A stretch of DNA of 64,000 nt from Rhizobium sp. CCGE531 (GTDB lineage Bacteria; Pseudomonadota; Alphaproteobacteria; Rhizobiales; Rhizobiaceae). Shown in pieces: positions 52,455 to 62,703 of the stretch. The position numbers were made by a program, and so were the translations under genes. How positions within the stretch are numbered: the stretch's first letter is position 1; each line of letters opens with the position of its first letter. The notes below the pieces were generated by a model. It searched no databases. It worked only from the letters and a program-made list of their open reading frames with translations, and was not told the origin of the DNA. The stretch lies in contig NZ_CP032684.1 of the NCBI RefSeq assembly GCF_003627795.1, positions 1,217,001 through 1,281,000 on the forward strand, in the 5' to 3' direction.

Positions 52455-53348
52455 TCAAAGTCCTGAGATGAAATCCCGGATCGCAAGTGGGATATCGCCG
52501 AAATGCAGGATGGGCGCATGCCCTTGTCCATTGGCGATCTTGACGACGGTGCCTGGATGGCGTCTTGCCATCTCATCGGTCGTGGATTGCGTCAGGAGCT
52601 TCGAATTCTCGCCGCGAATCACCATCAGCGGAATGTCCTGAAATCCCTGGAATTGCGTCCACAGGTCGGGAATCGGCGTTTCCAGGTCGAGTGCCTGCAT
52701 CTGGGCTGCGATAGCGGGGTCGTAATCGGCAGCGGGTTTGCCGTCGACAGAAGCGTAGATCGCTCGCGCCATGTCCTGCCAGTCCTCTTCGCCAAGCGCG
52801 GTAAAGGCGCTGCCATGGTTCTCTCGCAAGATCTCGATCGCCTCGCTCCAATTGGCAGGCCTCTTGTCACGGTTGAGATAGTCGCGAATATCCGCCAGCC
52901 CGATCTTCTCCAGGACGGGACCGATATCGTTGAGGATGACCGCTTTCAGGACATCCGGTCGGCTGGCCGCAAGCATATGCAGGACCAGACCGCCGCGCGA
53001 CGTGCCGACGAAGATGGCTTGTTGAATATCGAGGGCGGCGCAAACCGTCAGGACGTCCTGCGCTTCGACGACGAGATTGTAGTGGGACTTGTCGGGATCC
53101 CGCTCGGATAGCCCGCGTCCGCGAGCGTCGAGTGTGATCACCCGGTGCGGAGCGGAGGAATCCTGCGACAGAAGCAGCGCCGATTGATGAAAATCGCGCG
53201 AATTGCGCGTCAGTCCCGGCAGGCAGAAAACAGGCGTCCGGTTTCGTGTTGCCGCTTCGTTGCCGGCGTAATCCCGCACATGAAGCCTCAAGCCATCCCC
53301 GGCCGTGATCGTTCTGGCAAGGAAGCCGCTTTCATCGTCGCTGCGCAT
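52455..53348 (-). CDS. Alpha/beta hydrolase
   Basis: 297 residues: oxyanion region FCLPGLTRNSRDF, nucleophile elbow FVGTSRGGLVLHM, acid and His near the end (HAPILHFGDIPLAI). It lacks lid insertions beyond about 60 residues. Ester or lactone hydrolysis is likely; substrate unknown. ATG 53348 has GAGGA 8 bases upstream; an in-frame ATG at 53375 is less well placed. Confidence 0.9.
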   Translation of the reverse strand: MRSDDESGFLARTITAGDGLRLHVRDYAGNEAATRNRTPVFCLPGLTRNSRDFHQSALLLSQDSSAPHRVITLDARGRGLSERDPDKSHYNLVVEAQDVLTVCAALDIQQAIFVGTSRGGLVLHMLAASRPDVLKAVILNDIGPVLEKIGLADIRDYLNRDKRPANWSEAIEILRENHGSAFTALGEEDWQDMARAIYASVDGKPAADYDPAIAAQMQALDLETPIPDLWTQFQGFQDIPLMVIRGENSKLLTQSTTDEMARRHPGTVVKIANGQGHAPILHFGDIPLAIRDFISGL

Positions 53349-53422
53349 GCATCGTCCTCGTGCTTCGGATATCACGAGCGATGTAACGGCATTTCCCCAA
53401 CACGCACAACTGCGGTTCTGGG

Positions 53423-55474
53423 CTAACCTCGGCCGTTGACCAGATCCTGTACGATGTCGGCCTTTTGTCCGAGCCGCGCCTTATAGACCTGGTAGTTTTC
53501 CATGACCCGCTGGACGTAGTTCCGGGTCTCGGGGAAGGGGATGCGCTCGATCCAGTCGATCACGTCGTCGAGCGACTTGCCGCGTGGGTCGCCATAGCGG
53601 CTGATCCATTCCGGCACCTTGTTCGGCCCGGCATTGTAGGCGATGAAGGTGAGGATGTAGGATCCGCCGAACGTATCGATCTGCTCGCCGAGGTAATGAG
53701 CCCCGAGCGTGGCGTTGTAGCCGGCATCCTGTGTCAGCTTGTCGGCGGAGTAGGCCATCCCGTGCCGGCCGGCAACGGCCTTCGCCGTCTTCGGCAGCAG
53801 TTGCAAAAGGCCGCGTGCATTGGCGGAGGAAATCGCCGCCGGGTTGAAGGCGCTTTCCTGGCGGGCAATGGCATAGGCGAGCGCCTTGCCGGAGCCGGAG
53901 ATATTGGCACTGTCCGGAATGACGCCGATCGGGAAGGCGAGCGCTGCCACGTCGACGCCACGCCCGTAGGCAATCTTGCCGATCTGCAGCGAGAGCTGGT
54001 GGTTACCGGAACGCTCGGCTTGAGCGGCCAGCATGGCGATTTCGCCGGGGCTCTCCAGCTGTTTTGCCAGGGCGCGATAGAGCGCTTCTCCACGCCAGCC
54101 ATGCCCCGCCGCCTCAAGCCGCGAGACTGCCTGCACCGCTTCGCGCTCCTGGAAGCGCTGGCGGTCGGCAGCCGAGGGCGAGGGGTAGCTGACATTCAGC
54201 GTGCGGCGGCCGAGCTTTTCGGCGGCGAGCTGTCCGTAAAACGTGCTCGGATAAGAGGCCGCCTTCGCATAGAAATCGGCTGATTTGCCCGGGCCGCCCG
54301 CCTCGGCCGCGCGGCCGAGCCAATACCAGCCGCGCGATTGCGAGATCGGCCCGTTCGAGACCTGCAGGATCTTGCGGAAATGGCTTGCCGCGCTTGCACC
54401 GTCCTGTAGGCCGCGCAGAGCGTACCAGCCGGCATGGAATTCGGCCTCGCCGATATCTTGCGGACTTTCCGCGACACTGGCGTCGACAACGCGGTAGGCC
54501 GCCTTGAATTCACCCTGATCCGCCAGGCCGCGGCTGACGATGCGCTGCTCGTTCCACCATTGGCCGGGGCTGACGAGCACGCTGCCGTCGCGCGGCATTT
54601 GCGCCAGAAGATTGGCCGCGTCATCATATCTGTCCTGGCGACGCGAGGTTTCGATCCGCATGAAGAGATAGGCGGGATCCTTGCGCCATTGCGCATCGAC
54701 GGCTGCTATCAGAGCGTCGGCCTTCGGCAAGCGGTCATTGACGGCGGCCCAGGCCTTGTAGAGCGATTGCGCCTTGCCGAGATCGCCGAAGCGTTTGGCT
54801 TGCGCGGTCCGGTCGCGGTAAAGCAGATAGTCCATGCGCGCCTTGTGATCGGCAGGCGACAGCAGGCTTGGGAACTCGGCGAGGATCTTGTCCTCGAGAG
54901 ACTTGTCGAGCGGCTCGTCGCGCCAGATCTTGCGGATCAGCTTGCCGGCTTGAGCGGATGAACCGCGAGCCATGAGCGCGCGGGAAAGAATGATGGCGCC
55001 TTCCACGGTCTCCGGCTGCGTATTGCCGAAAGCAGCAAGGATTTGATCCGTCGCCGGGTTTTCGCTGTAGAGCGCGCGCTCGGAATTGGCGCGCAAGCTG
55101 CCGAGCCCCGGCCATCCCAGAAGCTCGCGAGCGGCGGTGGCAATCTCGCCCGAGGGAATGCCCGGCTGGCCCGAAGTGGCGATCGCCCAGGTGAGGACAT
55201 GGCGATCAAGCGTGCCTTGGTCCATGCTGTTGCGGATGGCAAGCGCCTGCATCGGGTTCTTGTTGGAAAGCGCGTCCAGGCCAGCCTTCAGGTCTCCGCT
55301 CACCGGCGCGATGGCGCCGCTGCGCGGGATCGCGGCCGTGCTTATGGGATCCGTCGCCATGGCGAGATCGGCGCTGGCGCGTGTAGATGTCTGCTGGCCG
55401 GGAAGCTGCGAGGCAACGGCGCCCCAGGCCACCGCCAAGCCCACAGCGGTCCAGATCGTGACGGGTCTCTTCAT
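53423..55474 (-). CDS. Soluble lytic murein transglycosylase (Slt70-like)
   Basis: Cleaves the glycan strand of peptidoglycan in the periplasm to 1,6-anhydro products. About 683 residues: signal peptide (TIWTAVGLAVAWGAVASQL), a long alpha-helical superhelix in the centre with TPR-like pairs, and a C-terminal SLT domain with catalytic Glu in AYAIARQESAFNPAAISSAN, then ARGLLQLLPKTAKAVAG and FIAYNAGPNKVPEW. Start taken as ATG 55474; GTG at 55486 is possible as neither has a clear ribosome site. It is divergent from dapA. Confidence 0.93.
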   Translation of the reverse strand: MKRPVTIWTAVGLAVAWGAVASQLPGQQTSTRASADLAMATDPISTAAIPRSGAIAPVSGDLKAGLDALSNKNPMQALAIRNSMDQGTLDRHVLTWAIATSGQPGIPSGEIATAARELLGWPGLGSLRANSERALYSENPATDQILAAFGNTQPETVEGAIILSRALMARGSSAQAGKLIRKIWRDEPLDKSLEDKILAEFPSLLSPADHKARMDYLLYRDRTAQAKRFGDLGKAQSLYKAWAAVNDRLPKADALIAAVDAQWRKDPAYLFMRIETSRRQDRYDDAANLLAQMPRDGSVLVSPGQWWNEQRIVSRGLADQGEFKAAYRVVDASVAESPQDIGEAEFHAGWYALRGLQDGASAASHFRKILQVSNGPISQSRGWYWLGRAAEAGGPGKSADFYAKAASYPSTFYGQLAAEKLGRRTLNVSYPSPSAADRQRFQEREAVQAVSRLEAAGHGWRGEALYRALAKQLESPGEIAMLAAQAERSGNHQLSLQIGKIAYGRGVDVAALAFPIGVIPDSANISGSGKALAYAIARQESAFNPAAISSANARGLLQLLPKTAKAVAGRHGMAYSADKLTQDAGYNATLGAHYLGEQIDTFGGSYILTFIAYNAGPNKVPEWISRYGDPRGKSLDDVIDWIERIPFPETRNYVQRVMENYQVYKARLGQKADIVQDLVNGRG

Positions 55475-55691
55475 CCGGCTACTCACAAAACAAACGGTCC
55501 CATTCCATTTGCCAAATGTTATATTAACGAAACCTTACCGGTGGTCCGAATTTCAATCAATTATGATATCGGAAACTGCCCTCTACCATCCAAAGCGTGC
55601 TTGTCGCCGTCAAGCCGGCGCTTTATGGTGCGCGGATTCATAACCATGGATTGCGGCCGAAGCATGGATGCCGCGCCGCTAGGAGACTTGC

Positions 55692-56576
55692 ATGTTCCAG
55701 GGATCCATTCCCGCACTCGTTACGCCCTTTACTGACGCCGGCAAGGTGGACGAGGCATCCTTCGTCTCGCATGTCGACTGGCAGATAAAAGAGGGTAGCA
55801 AGGGTTTGGTCCCCGTGGGCACGACGGGGGAATCGCCGACCCTGTCGCATGACGAGCACAAGCGGGTTGTCGAGCTTTGCATCGAGGTCGCCAATAAGCG
55901 CGTCCCGGTCATGGCGGGAGCGGGTTCGAACAATACCCGCGAGGCGATCGAGCTTGCGCAGCACGCTGAAAAGGTCGGCGCAAACGCGGTTCTGGTCGTC
56001 ACGCCCTATTACAACAAGCCGACGCAGAAGGGGCTCTACGCGCATTTCGCCGCCGTTGCCGAGGCGGTGAAGCTGCCGATCTATATCTATAACATTCCGG
56101 GTCGCTCGGTCGTCGACATGACGCCGGAGACGATGGGTGGGCTCGCAAAGACCTACGCCAACATCGTCGGCGTCAAGGATGCGACGGGCAAGATCGAGCG
56201 CGTCTCCGAGCAGCGCATCAGCTGTGGCCACGATTTCCGCCAGCTTTCCGGTGAGGATGCCACGGCGCTGGGCTTCAATGCGCATGGCGGCATCGGCTGC
56301 ATTTCCGTGACCGCCAATGTCGCGCCGCGCCTGTGCGCCGAATTCCAGGCGGCAACGCTCGCCGGTGACTATGCCAAGGCTCTTGAATATCAGGATCGCC
56401 TGATGCCGTTGCACAAGGCGATCTTCCTGGAGCCCGGTCTCTGCGGCGCCAAATACGGTCTCTCCCGTCTTGGCCGCATGAGCCGCAATGTGCGCTCGCC
56501 GCTGTTGTCGACGCTGGAGCCGGGCACGGAAGCTGCGATCGATGCCGCCATGCGCCATGCCGGCCTCCTGAACTGA
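55692..56576 (+). CDS. dapA: 4-hydroxy-tetrahydrodipicolinate synthase
   Basis: First committed step of lysine and diaminopimelate synthesis: condenses pyruvate with aspartate semialdehyde. 294 residues. TIM barrel with [20 protein letters not shown], the Tyr in [13 protein letters not shown] and the Schiff-base Lys in [18 protein letters not shown] precedes the ATG. It supplies the wall precursor for the same envelope on which the divergent transglycosylase acts. Confidence 0.97.
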   Translation: MFQGSIPALVTPFTDAGKVDEASFVSHVDWQIKEGSKGLVPVGTTGESPTLSHDEHKRVVELCIEVANKRVPVMAGAGSNNTREAIELAQHAEKVGANAVLVVTPYYNKPTQKGLYAHFAAVAEAVKLPIYIYNIPGRSVVDMTPETMGGLAKTYANIVGVKDATGKIERVSEQRISCGHDFRQLSGEDATALGFNAHGGIGCISVTANVAPRLCAEFQAATLAGDYAKALEYQDRLMPLHKAIFLEPGLCGAKYGLSRLGRMSRNVRSPLLSTLEPGTEAAIDAAMRHAGLLN

Positions 56577-56612
56577 GACGGCATCGCAGATCCGTTGCCG
56601 CAACTCCGCCGG

Positions 56613-56640
56613 ACCGCTCTCTTCACAAGGAGGGCGGTCT
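56613..56640 (+). terminator. Hairpin after dapA
   Basis: 10-bp stem GACCGCTCTC / GAGGGCGGTC (one T-G pair), 8-base loop; only a weak T tail follows. Confidence 0.5.
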
Positions 56641-56713
56641 CGCTTATTTAGGGGTCACGAACTTGGCACGCCTTCGGCCGCTGCCGTAATGACGCAAGAA
56701 AAGAAGAAGAACC

Positions 56714-57193
56714 ATGGCACCCAAAGGCAGCCAGCGCGTGGTGAAGAAGATTGTGGCGGAGAACCGCAAGGCACGCTTCAACTACGAGATCATCGACACT
56801 TACGAAGCAGGGCTTGTGCTGAAGGGCACGGAGGTCAAGTCGCTGCGTGAAGGCAAGGCCAATATCGCCGAATCCTACGCCTCGGACGAGGATGGCGAGA
56901 TTTGGTTGATCAATTCCTATCTGCCGGAATATCTGCAGGCCAATCGCTTCAACCATGAACCGCGCCGCCGTCGCAAGCTGCTGCTCTCCAGCCGCGAAAT
57001 CGGCCGGCTGCGCTCGGCCATCAATCGCGAAGGCATGACGCTTGTGCCGCTGAAGATCTACTTCAACGACAACGGCCGCGCCAAGCTGGAACTGGCTCTC
57101 GCCAAGGGCAAGAAGCTGCATGACAAGCGCGAGTCCGAGAAGGAGCGCGATTGGAACAGGCAGAAGAGCCGCCTGCTCAAGGACAATAGGTGA
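56714..57193 (+). CDS. smpB: SsrA-binding protein SmpB
   Basis: Binds tmRNA and brings it to stalled ribosomes (trans-translation). 159 residues, standard. Seen: [51 protein letters not shown], and the basic C-terminal tail ([20 protein letters not shown]) that folds in the mRNA channel. A 9-bp inverted repeat GCAATCGAT / ATCGATTGC (57222-57230, 57238-57246) follows and may be its terminator. No ssrA gene is seen nearby. Confidence 0.97.
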   Translation: MAPKGSQRVVKKIVAENRKARFNYEIIDTYEAGLVLKGTEVKSLREGKANIAESYASDEDGEIWLINSYLPEYLQANRFNHEPRRRRKLLLSSREIGRLRSAINREGMTLVPLKIYFNDNGRAKLELALAKGKKLHDKRESEKERDWNRQKSRLLKDNR

Positions 57194-57362
57194 GGGTGAG
57201 AAGCGGTCGGGCAACCCCCGAGCAATCGATCCAGTGAATCGATTGCAGCGACGAACGCCCTGAGTCTCAGCGAGGGGCCGGCTGCCGCGGCAGACACGAA
57301 ACGCTTCCGCCGCGCGCAACTACCCCTTGGCAAACACCGAACCTGTCCGATACAGTCCCGAA

Positions 57363-57950
57363 TTACTCTTCGGCATCCGTCGCGGCGGGCGCCGGTTCGA
57401 CGGGACGTTGCGGACGCTCCGAAGCCTCGCGGCCGATCTCCGCCTTCAGCGATACGAGATCGATGAAATGGTCGGCCTGGCGGCGCAGGTCGTCGGCGAT
57501 CATCGGCGGCTGGGTTGCCATGGTCGAGATGACCGACACCTTGCGACCACGGCGCTGCAGGGCTTCCACGAGGTTCGTGAAGTCGCCGTCGCCGGAGAAG
57601 ATCACCAGATGATCGACGGTTTCGGATTGCTCCATGGCGTCGATCGCCAGCTCGATGTCCATGTTGCCCTTGATCTTGCGGCGTCCCATGGAGTCCGTGA
57701 ATTCCTTGGCCGGCTTGGTGACGACCTTGTAGCCGTTATAATCGAGCCAATCGATCAGCGGGCGGATCGAGGAGTATTCCTGATCCTCGATAAGAGCGGT
57801 GTAATAATAGGCGCGCAGGAGATATCCGCGTTTCTGAAAAGCTTTCAGGAGCTTGCGATAGTCAATATCGAAACCGAGGCTCTTGGATGCGGCGTAGAGA
57901 TTGGCGCCATCTATAAAGAGTGCAATTTTTTCGCGTGGGTCAAACATCAC
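57363..57950 (-). CDS. NYN-domain protein (LabA/DUF88 family)
   Basis: 195 residues of the PIN-like NYN fold with the acidic set: IALFIDGANLYAASKSLGFD, GNMDIELAIDAME, and HLVIFSGDGDFTNLVEALQR. These Asp residues suit metal-dependent RNA cleavage, as in related nucleases; a specific RNA target is unknown. C-terminal Pro/Ala tail. Convergent with smpB, which handles stalled mRNAs, a suggestive but unproven link. Confidence 0.9.
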   Translation of the reverse strand: MMFDPREKIALFIDGANLYAASKSLGFDIDYRKLLKAFQKRGYLLRAYYYTALIEDQEYSSIRPLIDWLDYNGYKVVTKPAKEFTDSMGRRKIKGNMDIELAIDAMEQSETVDHLVIFSGDGDFTNLVEALQRRGRKVSVISTMATQPPMIADDLRRQADHFIDLVSLKAEIGREASERPQRPVEPAPAATDAEE

Positions 57951-58258
57951 TTAGATATCCACTGTTATAAAAACGTAATGATCTCGTTCAAAGTTTAGCT
58001 AAAACAATCCGTTGCAAGGCGTTGCAGAATAATTCGTAGTACTTTATGAATTATTCATATAACCGAGATGTAGGGCACGAAATGTGATATTCCAAGCAAC
58101 CGCAGGTAGAAATCACCCTTTGTCTAGGGGAATTTTAGCACTTTCCCAGGGGGTGCAAAGGCGCTCAAACAGGAAAAACTTGAATTTGCCATCGTTTGCT
58201 TGTATCGGCGTGCTACTCCGAGACATGATGACGACATCACGACCGCAAAGGACAGGCA
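57951..58258. other. Intergenic region, 308 bp
   Basis: Divergent spacer between the NYN gene and rpoZ. AT-rich from about 57960 to 58090, fitting promoters for both. No gene or clear palindrome. Confidence 0.5.
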
Positions 58259-58657
58259 ATGGCCCGTGTCACAGTAGAAGATTGCATTGATAAAGTAGAG
58301 AACCGGTTCGAGCTCGTGCTGCTCGCCAGCCATCGCGCCCGTCTGATTTCGCAGGGCTCCTCGATCACGATCGACCGCGACAACGACAAGAACCCGGTTG
58401 TAGCGCTGCGCGAAATCGCCGACGAGACGCTGTCGCCTGATGATCTCAAGGAAGATCTCATCCATTCGCTGCAGAAGCATGTCGAAGTGGATGAGCCCGA
58501 GCCCGATCCGGCAAGCCTGCTCGCAACCGGCGTCTCCGCCTCCAGCGACGAGGAAGAAGATCTGCCGGAGACGGTTACGTTCGACCAGATGTCGGAAGAA
58601 GAACTTCTGGCCGGTATCGAAGGCCTGGTTCCGCCGGAAAAAAGCGACGATTACTGA
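58259..58657 (+). CDS. rpoZ: RNA polymerase omega subunit
   Basis: 132 residues: N-terminal omega domain ([20 protein letters not shown], then [13 protein letters not shown] and [11 protein letters not shown]) and the acidic tail common in alphaproteobacteria. Helps assemble RNA polymerase and carries part of a ppGpp site. Directly upstream of the (p)ppGpp synthetase gene, 100 bp apart, the common order. Confidence 0.97.
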   Translation: MARVTVEDCIDKVENRFELVLLASHRARLISQGSSITIDRDNDKNPVVALREIADETLSPDDLKEDLIHSLQKHVEVDEPEPDPASLLATGVSASSDEEEDLPETVTFDQMSEEELLAGIEGLVPPEKSDDY

Positions 58658-58757
58658 TCGTCGACCTTGATGCTCCGGGCGGGAGCGATATGATGGGGAA
58701 ATGCGTGCGCCGGTCACATGACTGGCGCGCTTTTGTTTTTGCTGGAGTAGCTTTGGA

Positions 58758-60989
58758 ATGATGCGGCAATACGAGCTTGTCGAGCGCGTGCAGAAATACA
58801 AGCCCGATGCCAACGAAGCTCTGCTCAACAAGGCCTATGTTTATGCAATGCAGAAGCATGGCCAGCAGAAACGCGCCAGCGGCGATCCCTATATTTCCCA
58901 TCCTCTCGAAGTTGCTGCCATCCTGACGGATATGCGTCTGGATGAATCGACCATCGCGGTCGCCCTTCTCCACGACACGATCGAGGACACGACGGCGACC
59001 CGGGCCGAGATCGACGAACTGTTCGGCGAAGATATCGGCCGCCTGGTCGAGGGGCTGACCAAGATCAAGAAGCTCGATCTCGTCACCAAGAAAGCGAAGC
59101 AGGCGGAAAACCTGCGCAAGCTGCTTCTCGCCATTTCCGACGACGTGCGCGTGCTGCTGGTCAAGCTTGCCGACCGCCTGCACAATATGCGCACGCTGGA
59201 TCATATGTCGCCGGAAAAGCGCGCCCGTATTTCCGAGGAGACGATGGAAATCTATGCGCCGCTCGCCGGCCGCATGGGCATGCAGGATATGCGCGAGGAG
59301 CTGGAAGAGCTCTCCTTCCGCCATATCAATCCGGAAGCGAACGATACCGTCACCAAGCGCCTTGAGGAGCTTTCGCGGCGCAACGAAGGCCTCGTCAAGA
59401 AGATCGAGACCGAACTGCGCGACCTGCTTGTTGCCAACGGCCTCGCCAATGCCATGGTCAAGGGCCGGCTGAAGAAGCCTTATTCGGTCTTCCGCAAGAT
59501 GCAGTCGAAATCGCTCTCCTTCGAGCAGCTTTCCGATATCTACGGCTTCCGTCTTCTCGTTGACGATATCCCGTCCTGCTACCGTGCGCTCGGCATCGTG
59601 CACACGCGCTGGCGCGTCGTTCCCGGACGGTTCAAGGACTATATCTCGACGCCGAAGCAGAATGACTATCGCTCCCTGCACACGACGATCGTCGGTCCTT
59701 CCAGCCAGCGTATCGAACTGCAGATCCGCACCAAGCGCATGCATGAGATCGCCGAATTCGGCATCGCCGCCCACACGCTCTACAAGGACGGCACGAACGG
59801 CAATAACAGCAATGGCGATGGCGAACTGCTGTCGCGGGAAAGCAATGCCTATTCCTGGCTGCGCCACACGATCGAGGCGCTGGCCGAAGGCGACAGCCCT
59901 GAAGAATTCCTCGAGCACACGAAGCTCGAACTGTTCCAGGATCAGGTCTTCTGCTTTACGCCCAAGGGTAAGCTGATCGCCCTGCCGCGCGGTGCGACGC
60001 CGATCGACTTCGCCTATGCCGTCCATACCAACATCGGTGACACGACCGTCGGCGCCAAGATCAATGGTCGCATCATGCCGCTGGTGACGCGGCTGAACAA
60101 TGGCGATGAAGTCGAGATCATCCGATCCGGCGTGCAGGTGCCGCCGGCCGCCTGGGAAGAGATCGTCGTCACGGGCAAGGCGCGCGCCGCCATTCGCCGC
60201 GCGACCCGGCTCGCCATTCGCAAGCAATATGCCGGCCTTGGCCACCGTATTCTGGAGCGCACCTTCGAGCGCGCCGGCAAGGTCTTCTCGCGCGACGCCC
60301 TGAAGCCGGCCCTGCATCGCCTCGGCCAGAAGGACGTGGAGGATGCCATTGCTGTCGTCGGGCGAGGGGAGCTGTCGTCGCTCGACGTCCTGCGCGCCGT
60401 CTATCCCGATCATCAGGATGAGCGCGTGACCGTGAAGCCCGCCGGCGACGAAGGCTGGTTCAACGTCCGCAGCGCTTCGGGCATGATCTTCAAGATCCCG
60501 GGCAAGACCAAGGCCGATCTGGCTGACGGCACCGATGCCGATGCGCCGCCGATCCGCGGCCTGGCAGCCAATGTCGAGGTACATTTCGCCCCGACCGGCG
60601 CGGTTCCCGGCGACCGCATCGTCGGCATCATGGAAAAGGGCAAGGGCATCACCATATATCCGATCCAGTCGCCGGTCCTGCAGCGGTTCGATGACGAGCC
60701 GGAGCGTTGGATCGATGTGCGCTGGGATCTCGACGAGGCCAACAAATCCCGCTTCGCGGCGCGTATCATGATCAATGCGCTGAACGAGCCGGGCACCTTG
60801 GCCAAGGTGGCGCAGACCGTCGCCGATGTCGACGTCAATATTCGCTTGCTCAACACCGTTCGCGTCGCCGCCGATTTCACCGAGATGGCGCTCGACGTGG
60901 AGGTCTGGGATCTGCGCCAGCTCAATCAGCTTCTGGTGCAGCTCAAGGAGCTCGACTGCATCGCCACTGTGAAGCGCCTTTACGAGTGA
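58758..60989 (+). CDS. relA: Bifunctional (p)ppGpp synthetase/hydrolase (RSH)
   Basis: 743 residues. HD hydrolase domain (SHP near residue 48; LLHDTIEDT with H72-D73, intact), synthetase domain (PYSVFRKMQSKSLSFEQLSD, YRSLHTTIVG, ELQIRTKRMHEIAEFGIAAH), TGS (VFCFTPKGKLIALPRGATPI) and C-terminal ACT (INALNEPGTLAKVAQTVADV). Intact HD residues mark it as the single bifunctional RSH usual in rhizobia. It controls the stringent response. A reverse-strand frame of 817 codons is its antisense shadow. Confidence 0.96.
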   Translation: MMRQYELVERVQKYKPDANEALLNKAYVYAMQKHGQQKRASGDPYISHPLEVAAILTDMRLDESTIAVALLHDTIEDTTATRAEIDELFGEDIGRLVEGLTKIKKLDLVTKKAKQAENLRKLLLAISDDVRVLLVKLADRLHNMRTLDHMSPEKRARISEETMEIYAPLAGRMGMQDMREELEELSFRHINPEANDTVTKRLEELSRRNEGLVKKIETELRDLLVANGLANAMVKGRLKKPYSVFRKMQSKSLSFEQLSDIYGFRLLVDDIPSCYRALGIVHTRWRVVPGRFKDYISTPKQNDYRSLHTTIVGPSSQRIELQIRTKRMHEIAEFGIAAHTLYKDGTNGNNSNGDGELLSRESNAYSWLRHTIEALAEGDSPEEFLEHTKLELFQDQVFCFTPKGKLIALPRGATPIDFAYAVHTNIGDTTVGAKINGRIMPLVTRLNNGDEVEIIRSGVQVPPAAWEEIVVTGKARAAIRRATRLAIRKQYAGLGHRILERTFERAGKVFSRDALKPALHRLGQKDVEDAIAVVGRGELSSLDVLRAVYPDHQDERVTVKPAGDEGWFNVRSASGMIFKIPGKTKADLADGTDADAPPIRGLAANVEVHFAPTGAVPGDRIVGIMEKGKGITIYPIQSPVLQRFDDEPERWIDVRWDLDEANKSRFAARIMINALNEPGTLAKVAQTVADVDVNIRLLNTVRVAADFTEMALDVEVWDLRQLNQLLVQLKELDCIATVKRLYE

Positions 60990-61181
60990 GATCTGTCTGG
61001 CACATCTTCGATCCAATGCAGGCTGCATATTTTGTGATCATTTTATGACCAAATTTGAGCACATTTCCGGATTGATATGCATTGAATGCATGGCTGTGTC
61101 TATTTAAGAGCGGTGGTAATTAACCGTTGTCGGCCTTATCTTCTGGTCATCGAAGAAACGAAACAGAGATGAGAGAAGACA

Positions 61182-61331
61182 ATGTTTAGCCCGATCAAGA
61201 AAATCGCCCGCGCCCTGCGTGTTCCGAGTGTCGAAGACCGCGAAATGGCTTACCTGAATGGCTCGCACGACCGTTTTGACCTTGAATATCGTCAGCGTCA
61301 GGTTGACCGCGGCCTGTTCCGTCAGCGTTAA
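61182..61331 (+). CDS. DUF3563 small protein, 49 aa
   Basis: MFSPIKKIARALRVPSVEDR at the start, then YLNGSHDRFDLEYRQRQVD and a C-terminal FRQR. This is the DUF3563 pattern (YLN/A-S-x-D-x-x-DLE-x-R). It is preceded by AGAGAAG. Cytoplasmic, helical, very basic. Function unknown. A loose hairpin at 61353-61384 could terminate it. Confidence 0.85.
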   Translation: MFSPIKKIARALRVPSVEDREMAYLNGSHDRFDLEYRQRQVDRGLFRQR

Positions 61332-61553
61332 CAGCCGTTAATACTTAAAAGACCAAGAGGGGCGCGTCGCTGTTGCGCCCTTGGAGCATCCCGACATAGA
61401 GGGATTTCTTCAGGTAGATGAATGGAGAACGTCCATTTTCTGCACCCTAAGCAGGCGACGCTCCAAAAAGGGCCGTAGTTTCGGTTCTTAATCGGCACGT
61501 GACACGTTTGGCCGCTCTTGTCACGACGGCCTCCATTGCACTAGATAAGCCGC

Positions 61554-62141
61554 ATGCTATTTCGTCGCCGAAAACCACTGACACTCAAGGAAAAACTGCG
61601 GGAGCACCTATGGCCCCGCAAGGGTTTCGTCCGCTCGTTCCAATATTTCGGCAAGCGCCTCGTTCGTCTTGCCGCGTCGCCGCACTCGGTTGCGGCTGGT
61701 TTTGCTGCGGGCATCGTCGTATCGTGGACGCCCTTCATCGGCGTGCATTTCGTCATGGCGATCATCATCGCCTATCTGATCGGCGGCAATGTCATCGCCT
61801 CCGCGCTCGGCTGTCTCGCGGCCGGCAATCCCATTACCTATCCCTTCATCTGGGCTTTCACCTGGGAAATCGGCCATTTGATCCTGGCGCGTGATGGCGG
61901 CGGCCAGGGTGAAGGCATCGATCTGCCGGCGCTGTGGCACAAAGGCGATCTCCTGCAAATCTGGGATCCGGTTTTGAAGCCGATGCTGATCGGCGGCATT
62001 CCGCCGGCGATTGTGACCGGCGTGATCGTCTATGCGCTCACCTATTATGGCGTGAAGACCTTCAAGACGCGCCGCAAGGAACGCCTGTTGGAGCGCGCCC
62101 GCGAGCGGCTGGCGCTTGCCGAGAACGCATCGAGCGTCTGA
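61554..62141 (+). CDS. DUF2062 membrane protein
   Basis: 195 residues. A basic N-terminus ([20 protein letters not shown]) is followed by the DUF2062 core [20 protein letters not shown] and helices ([40 protein letters not shown]), then an Arg-rich tail. Two to three membrane helices. Role unknown. It lies 43 bp before acpS and may be in one operon with acpS, lepB and rnc. Confidence 0.9.
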   Translation: MLFRRRKPLTLKEKLREHLWPRKGFVRSFQYFGKRLVRLAASPHSVAAGFAAGIVVSWTPFIGVHFVMAIIIAYLIGGNVIASALGCLAAGNPITYPFIWAFTWEIGHLILARDGGGQGEGIDLPALWHKGDLLQIWDPVLKPMLIGGIPPAIVTGVIVYALTYYGVKTFKTRRKERLLERARERLALAENASSV

Positions 62142-62184
62142 CGGCGCCTGTGATATCGCCCCGGGCCGCCAGGAGGGCCTTCCC

Positions 62185-62589
62185 ATGATTATCGGCATAG
62201 GCAGCGATCTTATCGACATCCGCCGGGTGGAGAAGACGATCGAACGTTTCGGCGCCCGGTTCACCGAGCGCTGCTTTACCGACATCGAGCGTGCCAAGTC
62301 CGAAGGCCGCAAGAACAAGGCGGCATCCTATGCCAAGCGCTTTGCCGCCAAGGAAGCCTGTTCCAAGGCTTTGGGCACAGGCCTGGCGCAAGGCGTCTTC
62401 TGGCGCGACATGGGCGTCGTCAATCTGCGGAGCGGCAAGCCGACGATGCAATTGACCGGCGGAGCCGCCGAAAGATTGGCTTCCATGCTGCCGCCAAATC
62501 ATCGCGCCGCCATTCATTTGACGATAACGGATGATTTTCCGCTTGCTCAGGCTTTTGTGATCATCGAGGCGCTGCCGATGGACGGCTGA
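62185..62589 (+). CDS. acpS: Holo-[acyl-carrier-protein] synthase
   Basis: Transfers 4'-phosphopantetheine from CoA to ACP. 134 residues: [20 protein letters not shown] (metal Asp), RCFTDIE, and the second metal Glu in [25 protein letters not shown] 8 bases before ATG 62185; an upstream in-frame start at 62116 overlaps the DUF2062 gene. Common order acpS-lepB-rnc. Confidence 0.97.
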   Translation: MIIGIGSDLIDIRRVEKTIERFGARFTERCFTDIERAKSEGRKNKAASYAKRFAAKEACSKALGTGLAQGVFWRDMGVVNLRSGKPTMQLTGGAAERLASMLPPNHRAAIHLTITDDFPLAQAFVIIEALPMDG

Positions 62590-62703
62590 ATCGCAGCCAT
62601 GTGTCGCTTTTGGCATCCGCGCCATTGCCGCAATGATGTGAAGCGAGTAGACAGTGCCTGAAAGCAAGTGCGCCGGTGGGGTGCGAAAAAGGAATAAGAC
62701 TGC

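Noticed and set aside
58575..61028. 817-codon open frame on the minus strand
   Set aside because: Fully antisense to the clearly identified RSH gene; the product is low-complexity His/Arg/Asp-rich and has no family motif. It is a by-product of GC-rich codon bias.
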